DNA from: an uncultured Synergistia bacterium
GTDB lineage: Bacteria; Eremiobacterota; SpSt-956; JAKJGF01
NCBI GenBank assembly: GCA_937888925.1
Contig: CALARM010000263.1
Coordinates: 1-50,122, forward strand
Length of the DNA stretch: 50,122 nucleotides
Direction of reading: 5' to 3'
In this document: piece by piece, positions 25,493-35,591 of the stretch
Layout of the letters: each line of letters starts with the position of its first letter
How positions within the stretch are numbered: position 1 is the first letter of the stretch
The notes under the pieces: generated by a model
What the model was told of the DNA's origin: nothing
Database searches by the model: none
Seen by the model: the letters and a program-made list of their open reading frames with translations, nothing else
Program-made: the position numbers and the translations under genes

Positions 25493-28400
25493 ATGCCAGG
25501 ATTAACTTTAGTAATAGGTCTCGGTGGAACAGGGAAATGGGTTCTCACCTATCTGAAAAAAGATCTTATAAATACCTATGGAGGTAATGTGCCTCCGCAA
25601 GTAAAGCTTCTGAGTTTTGATACTGTAACACAGAATACTTTAGCTCAGAGTAAGGTAAAGGAAGAAAAAGAAGCCAGACTCGGAGAAGTCTATCTTACCC
25701 CCGGTGTTGAAACCTTCGGTAAAGGAGGAGATACAAGACCTTTCTGTGATGATATAGTAAATAAAGATTTTTATCCCCATATAAGCCCATGGCTGAGCGC
25801 AAGAAGATATCTTGGTATGGAGCCGGGAATAAAAGGTCTTTCACCTGCAGATTTTGATCTTGGAACAGGGGCAGGCCAGTATAGGCAGCTGGGCCGTATG
25901 ACAGTATTTATGGATGCGATTAATCCTGTAGGGTCAACTTTATATACTAATATACAAAATGCCATTTCTGCTCTGAGCAATAATCCTTATGCTCCTACTA
26001 TGCCTCTTACTATTTTTGTAGTTTCTTCTGTAGCAGGAGGAACAGGTTCCTCTCTCTTTCTGGATGCAGGATTGATTGTAAGAAAGTTCAGTGAAAACAG
26101 GGGAAATACTAAAATTATCTCTATTTTAGTACTTCCGAATACTTTTAAAAAGGTAACAGATTCTGGACCTATTTATCCAAACAGTTACGCTTCTATGAGA
26201 GAACTTAACAGATTTATTATGACAGCAGGAAAAAACTATAAAGTAATTCACAGGGATCCACCTGATGGTAACACTACTCATATCAATACTGCTATGATTT
26301 TCGATCAATGTTTCTTCCTGGATGGAGACAGAAGTAATAATCCTCTGGATGTAATACCTGAAAACAGTATATATCCCTCTATTTCAGATTTTATACTTTC
26401 AAACCTGGATGATAATATGAGAGATAAATTCGATCAGGCATGGAGAAATATCTCTGCTGCATGCAACAGTGCAGCAGCACTCAGACCGGCGAAAAAAATG
26501 TGGATAAATACGATAGGAACTTTTTCCTATATATTCCCCGTAGAGGATATTATACGCTCCTGTGTATACAGGCTCTGTATAGATTTCATAAGCAATTATT
26601 TTGTGAAAATAAAAAGTGATAATAACTCTTACAGCCTTGGTTGTAATTTAGACCCCTATAAAGAAGTTCAGTCTTTTTTGACTAATCCCGGACAGGCTAC
26701 TTTTAAAACCTTTGCAAACTTCACTCTGGCCAATTCATTAAAACAGGTAGAACCGGCAAGTTTATCCTATGATGATCTTTTAAGTAAAATAAAAATTAAT
26801 GCCCCTGATAACCCTGGTTTTGATACAAAAGTAAATAATGTACTGGATATGAGAGTCTCTGATAAAGTTGAGACAAGTAAAAAATCTGGCGACAGTCTTG
26901 CAGACGGATATGATAGGATTTTACGTGAAGTAAATGACTATAAAAACGACTATCTCGGGTTTTTAAGGGATCAAACATCTGAAGAAAGATTTGGAGGTAA
27001 ATTAAGACTTACTCTTCAGGGACTGTCCGATATACTTCTCGGTCAGTTCAATTCATCTCTTATAAAAGAAATAAAAGAACACATTGATGCTACATCTGAT
27101 TCCAACTTGAATGCTTCTGTAAGAGCAAATGGGAAAAACCTGGGATCAGCATTTAAATTCCTGGATATTTTAATTGATTTTTTAGCTACTTTTAAATCTA
27201 ACATGAAAGAATCTGGTGAAACATTAAGGAAAACTGACTGGCAGGAAGTTCTTGAGGCTAGAGATGGTGCTATGGGACAGATGAGAGATTCTAAAGATAC
27301 ACCTGTAGGTATATTGAACTTCTTTGCAGTTAACAGTGCTTTGAATAATCAGAAGCTTTATATAGAATCAGAGGAAAATCTTATTACAGTCATATCCCAG
27401 AGTTATATCTATGAAGCTCTTGTGGAACTTTCACAGAGAATGATAGATTGCATAAATTTCTACAAACGTCATCTATCAGGCTGGACCGAAACATTTATAA
27501 ATCTTTACAAAGATTTCATAGCAGAGCAGGGTAAATTTGATGCTATAAGAAGTGGCTTAAAAGATATCAAAGTGAGAAAATATCTTATAAATGATCAGTA
27601 TGAGGATAAACTTTATAAACAATATATAAACACCTGTTCCGAGCTTACGGAAGGTAAAACACCTCTTGACAATCTAATGAATTCACATAAGTGGGAATGG
27701 AATCTTGATTTTTATAATCCTGCAAACAGTAACCTTGGATTAAAACTTTACTCCATACCAAAAGGACAGAAACAGGTTGGATTGACCTTTCACAGGGAGA
27801 CAGAACATAATGTAAAAATTTTTTTCCAGAAACTGGAACCATGGTTTGAAGAAATCAGACAGCAAACAATAACCAAAAGGTTAATAGCGGAGTTCCCAAA
27901 TGGAGGACAGGATCTTGCTCTTTCACTTTACAGGGAATGTGGTGTATTCAATATAATAACAAACGGTGCCAGAATGAAGGAATATAATTTTATAGGTCTA
28001 CATAACTCTACAGATGATGGAGATCTGAAATTTAGAACAGAACTTCAAAGCTGTATTACTGCTCCTATGCCGAGGTGGACTGGTAAAGGGAGTATAGATC
28101 GTCTTGAAAGTTTTAAGAATGAATATATATGCACTCTAACAACAATACAGGCATTGCTAGAATTAGATGAAATAAAAGCCTATGAAGATTGTAAACAGCC
28201 TTATCACAGGTTAACAGATAAAACTATCCATCATATATTTCCGGCAGACATAAATGCAGCAAAATATCAGGACAGGCTACCAGAAATAGGTGAAAAAAAG
28301 AGAATGTTCCATACTGATGTAGTCCAGCTTATGGAAAATATAGATTTATTAAAGACCTTCTGTATGCTTTTTGCCTTTAACCAAATAGAGTCAAGAGATA

Positions 28401-29290
28401 TTGTAGTCAATCAGGCAACACACCAGAAGGGATTCAAATACTTCATCAAACAGGGAAATATCTGTCTGAATAACGAATTTACTTTTACAGCACCTTATGA
28501 TAATTTTATAGAAGCGGCAATGAATTTTATGCTTGGTAAAGAAATAATTCCGCCTGGAATTAATACAAATCCAAAAGATATAGATTTTGGGAAATTACAG
28601 GACATATGGAGAAATATGCTCAGAAGCAAGAGCGGAAATAATGAATTCAAGAAAGCCCGGACATTAAATGATTTAATAACCGGACCTATAAATAATCTAA
28701 AAGCTTCAGCTGATCAGAAGATAAGAGATCTTGCTTCTGTATTTCATCTTATTATTCTCGATGAGATAAAGATAAGCCAGGATAATCTCGGGGGATTAAG
28801 ATATATTCTTGATCATGTAAATAAAATGTACAGTTATCCTTTCTGCTATATTCTTGGTCTTATATACTATAAAAAAGTCATGGATCATCAGTTAGGTACA
28901 AAAACCTATAATTATTTCCTGAAGATAGGAGATAAAGAATATCAGCTTACAAAAGAAGAGATTCATGAGAAACCCCTTGATCTGTTCCTCGAAGCAACGA
29001 AGAGTTTCTTTGAGAATAACAACTGTATGGTAAATACCTATGAAAGTTATGAAATAAGGGATGTGAATCTTGCATGTAACAATCTCCTGGATAAACTTTC
29101 AGAAGGAAATGTGCAGAATAAGATAGACGTATTAAAGAAATGCAGAGATGAAAAGTTAAAGGACATACAGACCTATAATCAGATACAGCAGAATAAAGAG
29201 ATTGGCATACTCATAAACTTTATAAACAGTGAAATAGATAGAGAAATTGAAGATTTAAAAGAAGAATTAAGTCAGACAAATTTATCTTAA
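25493..29290 (+). CDS. Large tubulin-like GTPase (Tubulin_2-type)
   Basis: 1265 residues with AAGGAGG before the ATG. The N-terminus is a Rossmann-like nucleotide site (VIGLGGTGKWVLTYLKKDL), and near residue 177 lies the tubulin/FtsZ signature in VSSVAGGTGSSLFLDAG (GGTGS). IISILVLPNTF and NSYASMRELNRF follow as in bacterial tubulin-like proteins. The remaining roughly 900 residues are mostly helical, without TM segments or recognised repeats, and far longer than FtsZ. Large tubulin-like proteins of this type are known to be encoded beside vWA-domain membrane proteins and have been proposed to act in membrane remodelling. The operon here fits: vWA lipoprotein, tubulin-like protein, small chaperone-like protein, with gaps of 13 and 15 bp. 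Whether it polymerises cannot be judged from sequence. Confidence 0.9.
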   Translation: MPGLTLVIGLGGTGKWVLTYLKKDLINTYGGNVPPQVKLLSFDTVTQNTLAQSKVKEEKEARLGEVYLTPGVETFGKGGDTRPFCDDIVNKDFYPHISPWLSARRYLGMEPGIKGLSPADFDLGTGAGQYRQLGRMTVFMDAINPVGSTLYTNIQNAISALSNNPYAPTMPLTIFVVSSVAGGTGSSLFLDAGLIVRKFSENRGNTKIISILVLPNTFKKVTDSGPIYPNSYASMRELNRFIMTAGKNYKVIHRDPPDGNTTHINTAMIFDQCFFLDGDRSNNPLDVIPENSIYPSISDFILSNLDDNMRDKFDQAWRNISAACNSAAALRPAKKMWINTIGTFSYIFPVEDIIRSCVYRLCIDFISNYFVKIKSDNNSYSLGCNLDPYKEVQSFLTNPGQATFKTFANFTLANSLKQVEPASLSYDDLLSKIKINAPDNPGFDTKVNNVLDMRVSDKVETSKKSGDSLADGYDRILREVNDYKNDYLGFLRDQTSEERFGGKLRLTLQGLSDILLGQFNSSLIKEIKEHIDATSDSNLNASVRANGKNLGSAFKFLDILIDFLATFKSNMKESGETLRKTDWQEVLEARDGAMGQMRDSKDTPVGILNFFAVNSALNNQKLYIESEENLITVISQSYIYEALVELSQRMIDCINFYKRHLSGWTETFINLYKDFIAEQGKFDAIRSGLKDIKVRKYLINDQYEDKLYKQYINTCSELTEGKTPLDNLMNSHKWEWNLDFYNPANSNLGLKLYSIPKGQKQVGLTFHRETEHNVKIFFQKLEPWFEEIRQQTITKRLIAEFPNGGQDLALSLYRECGVFNIITNGARMKEYNFIGLHNSTDDGDLKFRTELQSCITAPMPRWTGKGSIDRLESFKNEYICTLTTIQALLELDEIKAYEDCKQPYHRLTDKTIHHIFPADINAAKYQDRLPEIGEKKRMFHTDVVQLMENIDLLKTFCMLFAFNQIESRDIVVNQATHQKGFKYFIKQGNICLNNEFTFTAPYDNFIEAAMNFMLGKEIIPPGINTNPKDIDFGKLQDIWRNMLRSKSGNNEFKKARTLNDLITGPINNLKASADQKIRDLASVFHLIILDEIKISQDNLGGLRYILDHVNKMYSYPFCYILGLIYYKKVMDHQLGTKTYNYFLKIGDKEYQLTKEEIHEKPLDLFLEATKSFFENNNCMVNTYESYEIRDVNLACNNLLDKLSEGNVQNKIDVLKKCRDEKLKDIQTYNQIQQNKEIGILINFINSEIDREIEDLKEELSQTNLS

Positions 29291-29305
29291 GAAAGGAGTT
29301 TAAAT

Positions 29306-29680
29306 ATGACAGGTGAAAATATAAAGGACATACTTGTAAAAGCCGGTTATACCCTGAATATGACAGGAGAAAACTTCTGGCAGATAACCACTCCTGAAGG
29401 AGAGGCAATGGTAGCCTTTAAACCTTCAAAAAAAATTCTTGAGTTTATAATACCTTTTATGAAACTTCCTGAAGTCAGGAGGGAAGAATTTTATAAAAAC
29501 CTTCTGGATCTTAATGCAGACGGACTTGATATAGGTTCCTTTGCAGTAAAGGATGAAGAGATAATGCTTGTAGATAGAATCCTCACAGAGGATCTGGATC
29601 AAAGTGAGGTTACGGGCACTGTAAAATTACTTTTTCAGGAACTGAAAGAAATCTATCCGAAATTAGTTGTCTGGAAGTAA
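29306..29680 (+). CDS. Small CesT/YbjN-like protein
   Basis: 124 residues with AGAAAGGAG before the ATG. The alpha/beta pattern (LVKAGYTLNMTGENFWQITTP, then FKPSKKILEFIIPFMKLPE, then FYKNLLDLNADGLDIGSFAV) resembles the type III secretion chaperone-like YbjN/CesT fold. It is last in the vWA lipoprotein/tubulin-like operon and ends 9 bp before the terminator. A chaperone or regulator of the tubulin-like protein is the simplest guess. Fold assignment is by pattern only. Confidence 0.7.
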   Translation: MTGENIKDILVKAGYTLNMTGENFWQITTPEGEAMVAFKPSKKILEFIIPFMKLPEVRREEFYKNLLDLNADGLDIGSFAVKDEEIMLVDRILTEDLDQSEVTGTVKLLFQELKEIYPKLVVWK

Positions 29681-29688
29681 GGAAAAGC

Positions 29689-29717
29689 GGACGGAGGGAA
29701 CCACCCTCCGTCCTTTT
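29689..29717 (+). terminator. Rho-independent terminator of the vWA/tubulin-like operon
   Basis: A perfect 10-bp GC-rich stem ggacggaggg/ccctccgtcc with a 5-nt loop is followed by TTTT. It lies 9 bp after the stop of the CesT-like gene. Confidence 0.92.
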
Positions 29718-29731
29718 CATTTTACTATAAA

Positions 29732-30655
29732 ATGAAGAAAAAAAGACAATCTAACAGAAAAACATCTTCTTACTTTTTATATGATTTACTTGAATTTATT
29801 TTCCCGCCGGGTAATAAAAGGTCGGAACAAAAAACTTCAAAAAATAAGAGTAATTATTTTAGCTATGATAACCTCAGCAACCTGTATAAATATGTGTCAG
29901 GCATCATAAGTTCTTTAATTTTCTTAATAATTTTGATATTAATTATTTTCTTCTGTATAACGTCTCATGAAAAAGTCTATAAAACTCTTTTAAGTATTTA
30001 TCACAGAATTATAGTTCTTTTTAATAAAATCCATCTGTTTCTGATAAAATTTATAAAACATACTTCAGACTCTAAATATCCTTCTTTAACTGTAGAAATA
30101 ATATTTACAGTTATCTGTCTGGTAATTGCATGTTTAATTATTTATGCCATTATATCTTTACTCAGAAAAATTTACTACTCAACTTTTGATCTTATAGATT
30201 ATATAAGTGGAGCGAATTTATCTTCATGGTTATATAAAGGAAACATTTCCAGAGGAAACATTCAGCATTGTCTCGACAGGGTCAATTACTACAGAAAAAA
30301 ATATAAGGTACCTCTCCTTAAACTGGATGACAGAATATCTGCATTTGCATACAGAGGCAGTATTGAACTTATGCAGAACCATATGGCTCATAAACATTTT
30401 AAAGATGCCGGTAAATCCATATGGAACTACGGTTTTAATGGTTGTTCTGCAGAAAATCAGGGAGACTCCCATGGATGGCCTCTCAGAGGAGATATTAACT
30501 CTACTATTGATGATATTCTTAAAGCAATGATGGATGAAGGACCGGGAGGAGGGCATCATGATAATATGGTTAACCCCCAATACAGACGCCTTGGAGTAGG
30601 TTTAATTCTGACTTCTGATAAAAAGCTTTACTTCACAAATGATTTCAGTGAATAA
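29732..30655 (+). CDS. Membrane-anchored CAP (SCP/PR-1) domain protein
   Basis: 307 residues. The N-terminus is basic, with TM helices near 58-78 (ISSLIFLIILILIIFFCI) and 123-147 (IIFTVICLVIACLIIYAII). The C-terminal 130 residues form a CAP domain: CLDRVNYYRKKYKVPLLKLDD, HKHFKDAGKS, CSAENQGDS, MMDEGPGGGHHDNMVNP and RRLGVGLI...LYFTNDF. The His and Glu positions of the CAP cavity are present (HKHF, AENQ). The start at 29732 falls only 14 bp after the terminator and has no ribosome binding site, so it may be translated from a leaderless or separately promoted message, or start further in. CAP proteins bind lipids or peptides, or act as secreted factors. The hairpin-like TM pair leaves the side of the CAP domain uncertain. 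Confidence 0.85.
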   Translation: MKKKRQSNRKTSSYFLYDLLEFIFPPGNKRSEQKTSKNKSNYFSYDNLSNLYKYVSGIISSLIFLIILILIIFFCITSHEKVYKTLLSIYHRIIVLFNKIHLFLIKFIKHTSDSKYPSLTVEIIFTVICLVIACLIIYAIISLLRKIYYSTFDLIDYISGANLSSWLYKGNISRGNIQHCLDRVNYYRKKYKVPLLKLDDRISAFAYRGSIELMQNHMAHKHFKDAGKSIWNYGFNGCSAENQGDSHGWPLRGDINSTIDDILKAMMDEGPGGGHHDNMVNPQYRRLGVGLILTSDKKLYFTNDFSE

Positions 30656-30710
30656 GTCCATTTCAGGCCTTTATCTCATGATTTTTCCATTTAAAATTAT
30701 AATTACAAAT

Positions 30711-33700
30711 TCATTTATTTCCTCGAGAGATTTTATCCATTATGTATATTAAACATGTCATAATACATAAAATAATTCCTGAAATTCCATGGATTCCAGT
30801 TTTGAAGATATTTGTTAAATCTAGAATTAAAATTACAAATAATATAAACATTAAAGTAAAACATGTAGTTTTGGTAATATTTGTAAGTAATTTTTTCTTC
30901 TCCCTGACCCTGGCTGTTTTTATTTCACTGTTTAATATTTTAATTCTTTCCTGATCTCCAATCAGGTTATATATATTCATAACTTTATTTATAAATAATT
31001 TCCCTTTTTCTTCATCTTTTCCCTCAATATAACAAATAGCAAGATTTTTATAGCTGCCGGCTAATAACTCTGAAATAATAATATTATCAGGATTTGCTTC
31101 ATAGACAGGTTGCAATATATCTATAGCTTCTTCATAATATTTTATCTTTTCTTCTTTCTTTTCTGAAACATTACCGAGAGCAGTATAAACTCTTGATAAA
31201 TCTTCTGCGAAATTGATATTCTCACGATCTTTTTCACAGAGGTTTTTTCTTATCTCTAAAGATTTTTTATAATAGTTTTTTGCTTCATGATTTTTACCTG
31301 TATTTTCCATTAGTACAGCAAGCTTCAGATATGTGTCGGCAAGGGAAGCTGCAACAGGAACAAGATCAGGGTCTTCCTTATAAAGAGACTCCTTTATATC
31401 CATTGCCTTTTTATAATATTTTATTAGTTCCTTTTTATCATCTCCCGTGTTAGCAGGTAAGTCAGTTTTTTCATATTCCGTTTTTTCATATACCGTTTCA
31501 ATTTCCTCCCTAAGTTTACCTTTTCTAATTCCATTGATTATGACTAAAACACATATACCTGTAGTTATATACAGTATTATAATTGCTAAAATGGAATATG
31601 AAAAAGTAGTTGTTTTATCTCCAGATTTAAATATACCTGCTGTATTTGAAATTAGAATTCCTATTACTACGAAAAATAAAGTAGCTAATGCAATGTTACT
31701 AATATTTATCAGTAATTTATTCTCTTCTTTAGTCTTTGCTCTATTAATTTCATATTCTAATCTTGTACTTTTTTTATAATCTCCCATTAGAATATACATA
31801 TTTATAGCTTCATTTATAATTACCTGTCCTTTTTCTTTATTTCCTTCACGAAGATAAAGAATACCAAGAGTATCACAGGTATATGCTAATAACATTGCAA
31901 TATCGATAGTATCAGGTATTTTTTCATAGACAGGTTTCAATAGTTCTATGGCTTTTTCATAACATCTTATCTTTTCATTTCTCTTATCTAAAAAATTGCC
32001 CAGAACATAATAAGTTCTTGCAAGTCCTTGAATAATATCGATATTTTCAGGTTCTCTTTCATAGAGATTTTTTGCTATATCTAAAGATTTCTCAAGATAA
32101 ATTTTTGCTTCGTCTTTTTTTTCTGTGTCTTGTAATGCTACTGCAAGATTTCGATATTTTCCGGAAAGAGTATCGGCAACAGGAATAATATCCGGTTCAT
32201 TTTTATATATGGGTTCCAGTATATCTATAGACTTCTGGCAATATCTTATTTCTTCTTTTTCATATCCTGCTTCCCCCAAAAATATGGCAAAATTTCCGTA
32301 TAGTAAAGCAAGACTATGAGCGTTATAAACAGTCTGACAGTTTTTATATCTGAATTCCGCTATTTTTATTGACTCTTCACAATATTCCTTTGCCTGTTCC
32401 TGATAACCCATAGAAAATAAAAGATTTGCCGCATTGCCATAATTAATTCCGAGTGATCTTGCAATCTTAGTATCTTCAGGAGATAAGTTGTCCAGAAGAA
32501 TCATAAAGGGATTATCGCTGTAAAATTCTTTATTGTGTGGTATAAGGCATAAACCATATAAAATATTTAGAATTCCTATGGCTTCTTCATAATATTTTAG
32601 TGCCATTTCTTTACAGTTTATATTATCATAAAGTGAAGCAATTTGTCCGTAGTTTTGTGAAAGACTGTATAATATTGAGATTTTCCCACAATTTTTTTCT
32701 CTCAGCAATATTCTCTTTTCTATGGAAACAGTCCCTTTATAAAAAATTATGGAAAATGGAGCAAAAAGTGTATTCATAAATTCAAGAGCAATTTCTTCCA
32801 TTACTTTTCCGGTCCGCAAATTTCCTTCTTCTCCGGCAACCTCTACAAATTCATTTAATTCCTTATCCGTCTCTTTAATATCTTCTTCTCTGATATGTCC
32901 TTCAAGAAAGCTCTTAAAAGCAATTGCAATTTCATATCCTCCTTCTTCTACAAGTGTTACCATAAAAGAATATCTTCTGTTATAATAAAGGTCTCTGAAT
33001 AAGAATGTAAAAGAATTTCCATACTCAGAAAAAGGAATTTCCTCTTTTACTTTTTCAACCCAGTAATCTTCAGGATTATCCTCTTTTACTCTGTCTCTTA
33101 AATACCTGTAAATCACATATTCCAGAACCTTCTGATAGATAAAATAATAACCTCCTCCTTCATAATCAACCCTTTTTCTTATCATCCCTTCTGTTACTGC
33201 AAGCTCTACAGGAGATACCTCAACACATGCTTCACCAGTTGTTCTTTTTTCTGCCCAGTTTTTTCTTATCTTATGATAATCCTCTTCAGTCAAATAAGAA
33301 CTCTTTGACTCTATCATAGAAGTTATTATTTCACCCAGAGCGTCTTTAATAGCTGCTTTTTTCTCATAAAGACTGTCTATATAGGCAGAATAAACCCTGC
33401 CGGAATCCTTCATATCTGCTCCCTTTTTCCCTCCGTAGGTCTGATTGTAAAGATGGAGCATAAGAGGATTACTCAGTATCTTTTTTGTCGTTATTTTTAA
33501 GTCTTCCCATGAACTGGTACATGCACTGAGAGAAGTTTCTTCTTTCTTTGACTCTTTCTGATAATTTTCATAAACCTTTTTTGCCATATCTTCCGTTAAA
33601 GGCTCAAGGTTTAATACAGGATGGTCTTCTTCCTGTTTCATAAAAGGATCATCTGTTCTGTCTTTCTGTATATAATAAAGACATGCCATCTCTCTGGAAA

Positions 33701-35333
33701 GTCTGTATAGAGGGTCTGTCCTTGTGGCCTGTCTGTCTTTTAATCTCCCATACCAGGTTGAGAAAAATTCTTCTCTCATTGAAATTACGATTTTACACCA
33801 GGGATATTCCGATGCAGTTTCTATTAATTCCAGAGCATTTTCAAAAACCTGAAAAGGCGTTCCTGCCTCATTGATTGCATCAAGGACTATTACAAATTTC
33901 CTTCCCTTTATTTTATCCTTTTTCCATTCTTCCTGAAGCTTTTTGAATAATTCTCTGAAATCACTGAAATCATCGGCTTTTAAGCCAATTTTTTCGACTA
34001 TGTTCTTAAACAGAATATTTCTGCTGTTATCTACCAGAATGCCGTCACCTCTTAAAAAGAAAGTGAGATGTTCCGAATATCTTGCTATATGTGCATCCTG
34101 AACAGGAGAATATTCTTTTTTGAATCTCAGTAATTTTTCAACCTGATTGGTAAGGAAGGCTGTTTTCCCTGACCCTGCACCTCCTGTTAATATGAAGCCG
34201 CTTATAAAATGTTCCGGTGTTTTTTTATCTCTGTCTTTTCCTATATAAACTTCTCCTGATTTGATAAAAGACTGAAAATGTCTGTCCATATCAGGAGGAA
34301 CTTCATAACAGCCAGGAAAATATTTTGTGTTTAACATATACTCATAGGTTCGTTCGCTGTAATCATAACAACTGTCGCTGAGAGTCCAGGGGGCACATGA
34401 TTGTTTGCTTATAGACCATACGATCTTTTTTCTCTCGAGTTTTTCTTTTAAAGAATCAAAGGAACTGTCAAGTGTTTTCTTATCGAAAACACCAAGATAA
34501 TAAACATAGGCTTCTTTTATTTTTTCATCCTGTCTTATACTGTGATGTCCGTCATAGGCATAAACCGGTTCATCTTCAAGTTTTTTAATGAAAAGAGGGT
34601 AGAGGGGAATATATTCTCCTCTTTCGTTTTTCATAACAACAGAGTTTTTAAAATATTCTTTCAGTTTTTCATCTAATTCTAACTCTTCCTGTCTGTCTAT
34701 TTCTATGCCTTTTAAATTTGTCACCCTTATACTATCCTGGCAATCTTCTATATTATCTTCAGTCATCAAAAGAAGAGAACTTTTTCCCAGAAAAGAGAAT
34801 TTTTCAAGAATAAAATTTAATAAAGGGAGGTAGAAATCCACTATTTGAATACATTTTTTTTCCTCCGGAAGCTGTCCTCCGTGAGCAATAGAATTTCTCA
34901 GTGCAAGTATGGCTTCCATTCTGTTAATCGAACGATTGCCTCTGAGATCAAAAAAAGGTTCACATATTTCTACTTTACTTTTTAATTCATTTGATAGCAA
35001 AGGGAAAAAGGGATTGGAAAATAGTTCAGGAATATGTTTGCAGAGTGTCAGATAAAGACTTATCCAGTCATTGAAAAAAGGGCATCTTATTCTGGCCACT
35101 GCTTCATTTATTGATTTTACAGATTCTATTTTTTCCTGAGGTATTTCTTCAGCTTTTCTCAGATCGTTTAAATACTGGCTTAACAGAGGAAGTGTTACAA
35201 TACGAAGTGCCTGATAGAGAGTAAAAGGAACTGACCATAATCTTTCCTGAGAAGACCGGCTTTCATCTATTATGATACTGTAAGGTTTTGCTACAGGGTA
35301 TGGGTAGGTTTTTACAATTTCTCTCTTTAGCAA
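30711..35333 (-). CDS. HEPN-like/STAND NTPase/TPR protein with duplicated TPR-TM modules
   Basis: 1540 residues. The start is a TTG at 35333 with GAGGGA 5 nt upstream. Residues 10-250 are the domain shared with the 11249 and 41421 proteins: YPYPVAKPY, then PFFNDWISLYLTL and LALRNSIAHGG, an R-x4-H HEPN-like motif. The NTPase core has Walker A ILTGGAGSGKTAFL near 383, Walker B KFVIVLDAINEAG and a sensor KIVISMREEFF, as in NACHT/STAND ATPases. A winged-helix-like and helical region follows. From about 870 onward are TPR-like repeats, interrupted near 1190-1260 by two TM helices (ALATLFFVVIGILI, ILAIIILYITTGICVLV). A second TPR block then ends in another TM pair, so the TPR-TM module is duplicated. 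It converges on the CAP gene with 55 bp between stops. A membrane-tethered sensor NTPase controlling a HEPN effector is inferred. Confidence 0.87.
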   Translation of the reverse strand: MLKREIVKTYPYPVAKPYSIIIDESRSSQERLWSVPFTLYQALRIVTLPLLSQYLNDLRKAEEIPQEKIESVKSINEAVARIRCPFFNDWISLYLTLCKHIPELFSNPFFPLLSNELKSKVEICEPFFDLRGNRSINRMEAILALRNSIAHGGQLPEEKKCIQIVDFYLPLLNFILEKFSFLGKSSLLLMTEDNIEDCQDSIRVTNLKGIEIDRQEELELDEKLKEYFKNSVVMKNERGEYIPLYPLFIKKLEDEPVYAYDGHHSIRQDEKIKEAYVYYLGVFDKKTLDSSFDSLKEKLERKKIVWSISKQSCAPWTLSDSCYDYSERTYEYMLNTKYFPGCYEVPPDMDRHFQSFIKSGEVYIGKDRDKKTPEHFISGFILTGGAGSGKTAFLTNQVEKLLRFKKEYSPVQDAHIARYSEHLTFFLRGDGILVDNSRNILFKNIVEKIGLKADDFSDFRELFKKLQEEWKKDKIKGRKFVIVLDAINEAGTPFQVFENALELIETASEYPWCKIVISMREEFFSTWYGRLKDRQATRTDPLYRLSREMACLYYIQKDRTDDPFMKQEEDHPVLNLEPLTEDMAKKVYENYQKESKKEETSLSACTSSWEDLKITTKKILSNPLMLHLYNQTYGGKKGADMKDSGRVYSAYIDSLYEKKAAIKDALGEIITSMIESKSSYLTEEDYHKIRKNWAEKRTTGEACVEVSPVELAVTEGMIRKRVDYEGGGYYFIYQKVLEYVIYRYLRDRVKEDNPEDYWVEKVKEEIPFSEYGNSFTFLFRDLYYNRRYSFMVTLVEEGGYEIAIAFKSFLEGHIREEDIKETDKELNEFVEVAGEEGNLRTGKVMEEIALEFMNTLFAPFSIIFYKGTVSIEKRILLREKNCGKISILYSLSQNYGQIASLYDNINCKEMALKYYEEAIGILNILYGLCLIPHNKEFYSDNPFMILLDNLSPEDTKIARSLGINYGNAANLLFSMGYQEQAKEYCEESIKIAEFRYKNCQTVYNAHSLALLYGNFAIFLGEAGYEKEEIRYCQKSIDILEPIYKNEPDIIPVADTLSGKYRNLAVALQDTEKKDEAKIYLEKSLDIAKNLYEREPENIDIIQGLARTYYVLGNFLDKRNEKIRCYEKAIELLKPVYEKIPDTIDIAMLLAYTCDTLGILYLREGNKEKGQVIINEAINMYILMGDYKKSTRLEYEINRAKTKEENKLLINISNIALATLFFVVIGILISNTAGIFKSGDKTTTFSYSILAIIILYITTGICVLVIINGIRKGKLREEIETVYEKTEYEKTDLPANTGDDKKELIKYYKKAMDIKESLYKEDPDLVPVAASLADTYLKLAVLMENTGKNHEAKNYYKKSLEIRKNLCEKDRENINFAEDLSRVYTALGNVSEKKEEKIKYYEEAIDILQPVYEANPDNIIISELLAGSYKNLAICYIEGKDEEKGKLFINKVMNIYNLIGDQERIKILNSEIKTARVREKKKLLTNITKTTCFTLMFILFVILILDLTNIFKTGIHGISGIILCIMTCLIYIMDKISRGNK

Positions 35334-35591
35334 AAGATTCCCTCACTCTCTATTAAAAGCTTTTATCATTCTTCAAGGAGTAGTTTTATTATTTCTTCCT
35401 GTCTGAGAATTTTCCTGCTCGATCTTCAGGAGATAGCTAAATCAGAATAATAATCTGGATAAAAAAGTATAGGTTGTATATATTTTTGATTGTAAAACTA
35501 TTTCTTCAGTAAAAATCTTTTTTTCTGAAGGTTTAACTTTGTTTTTTATTGAATTAATAAAAATTCTATTTGACAGAGGGAGGTCAGTAAA

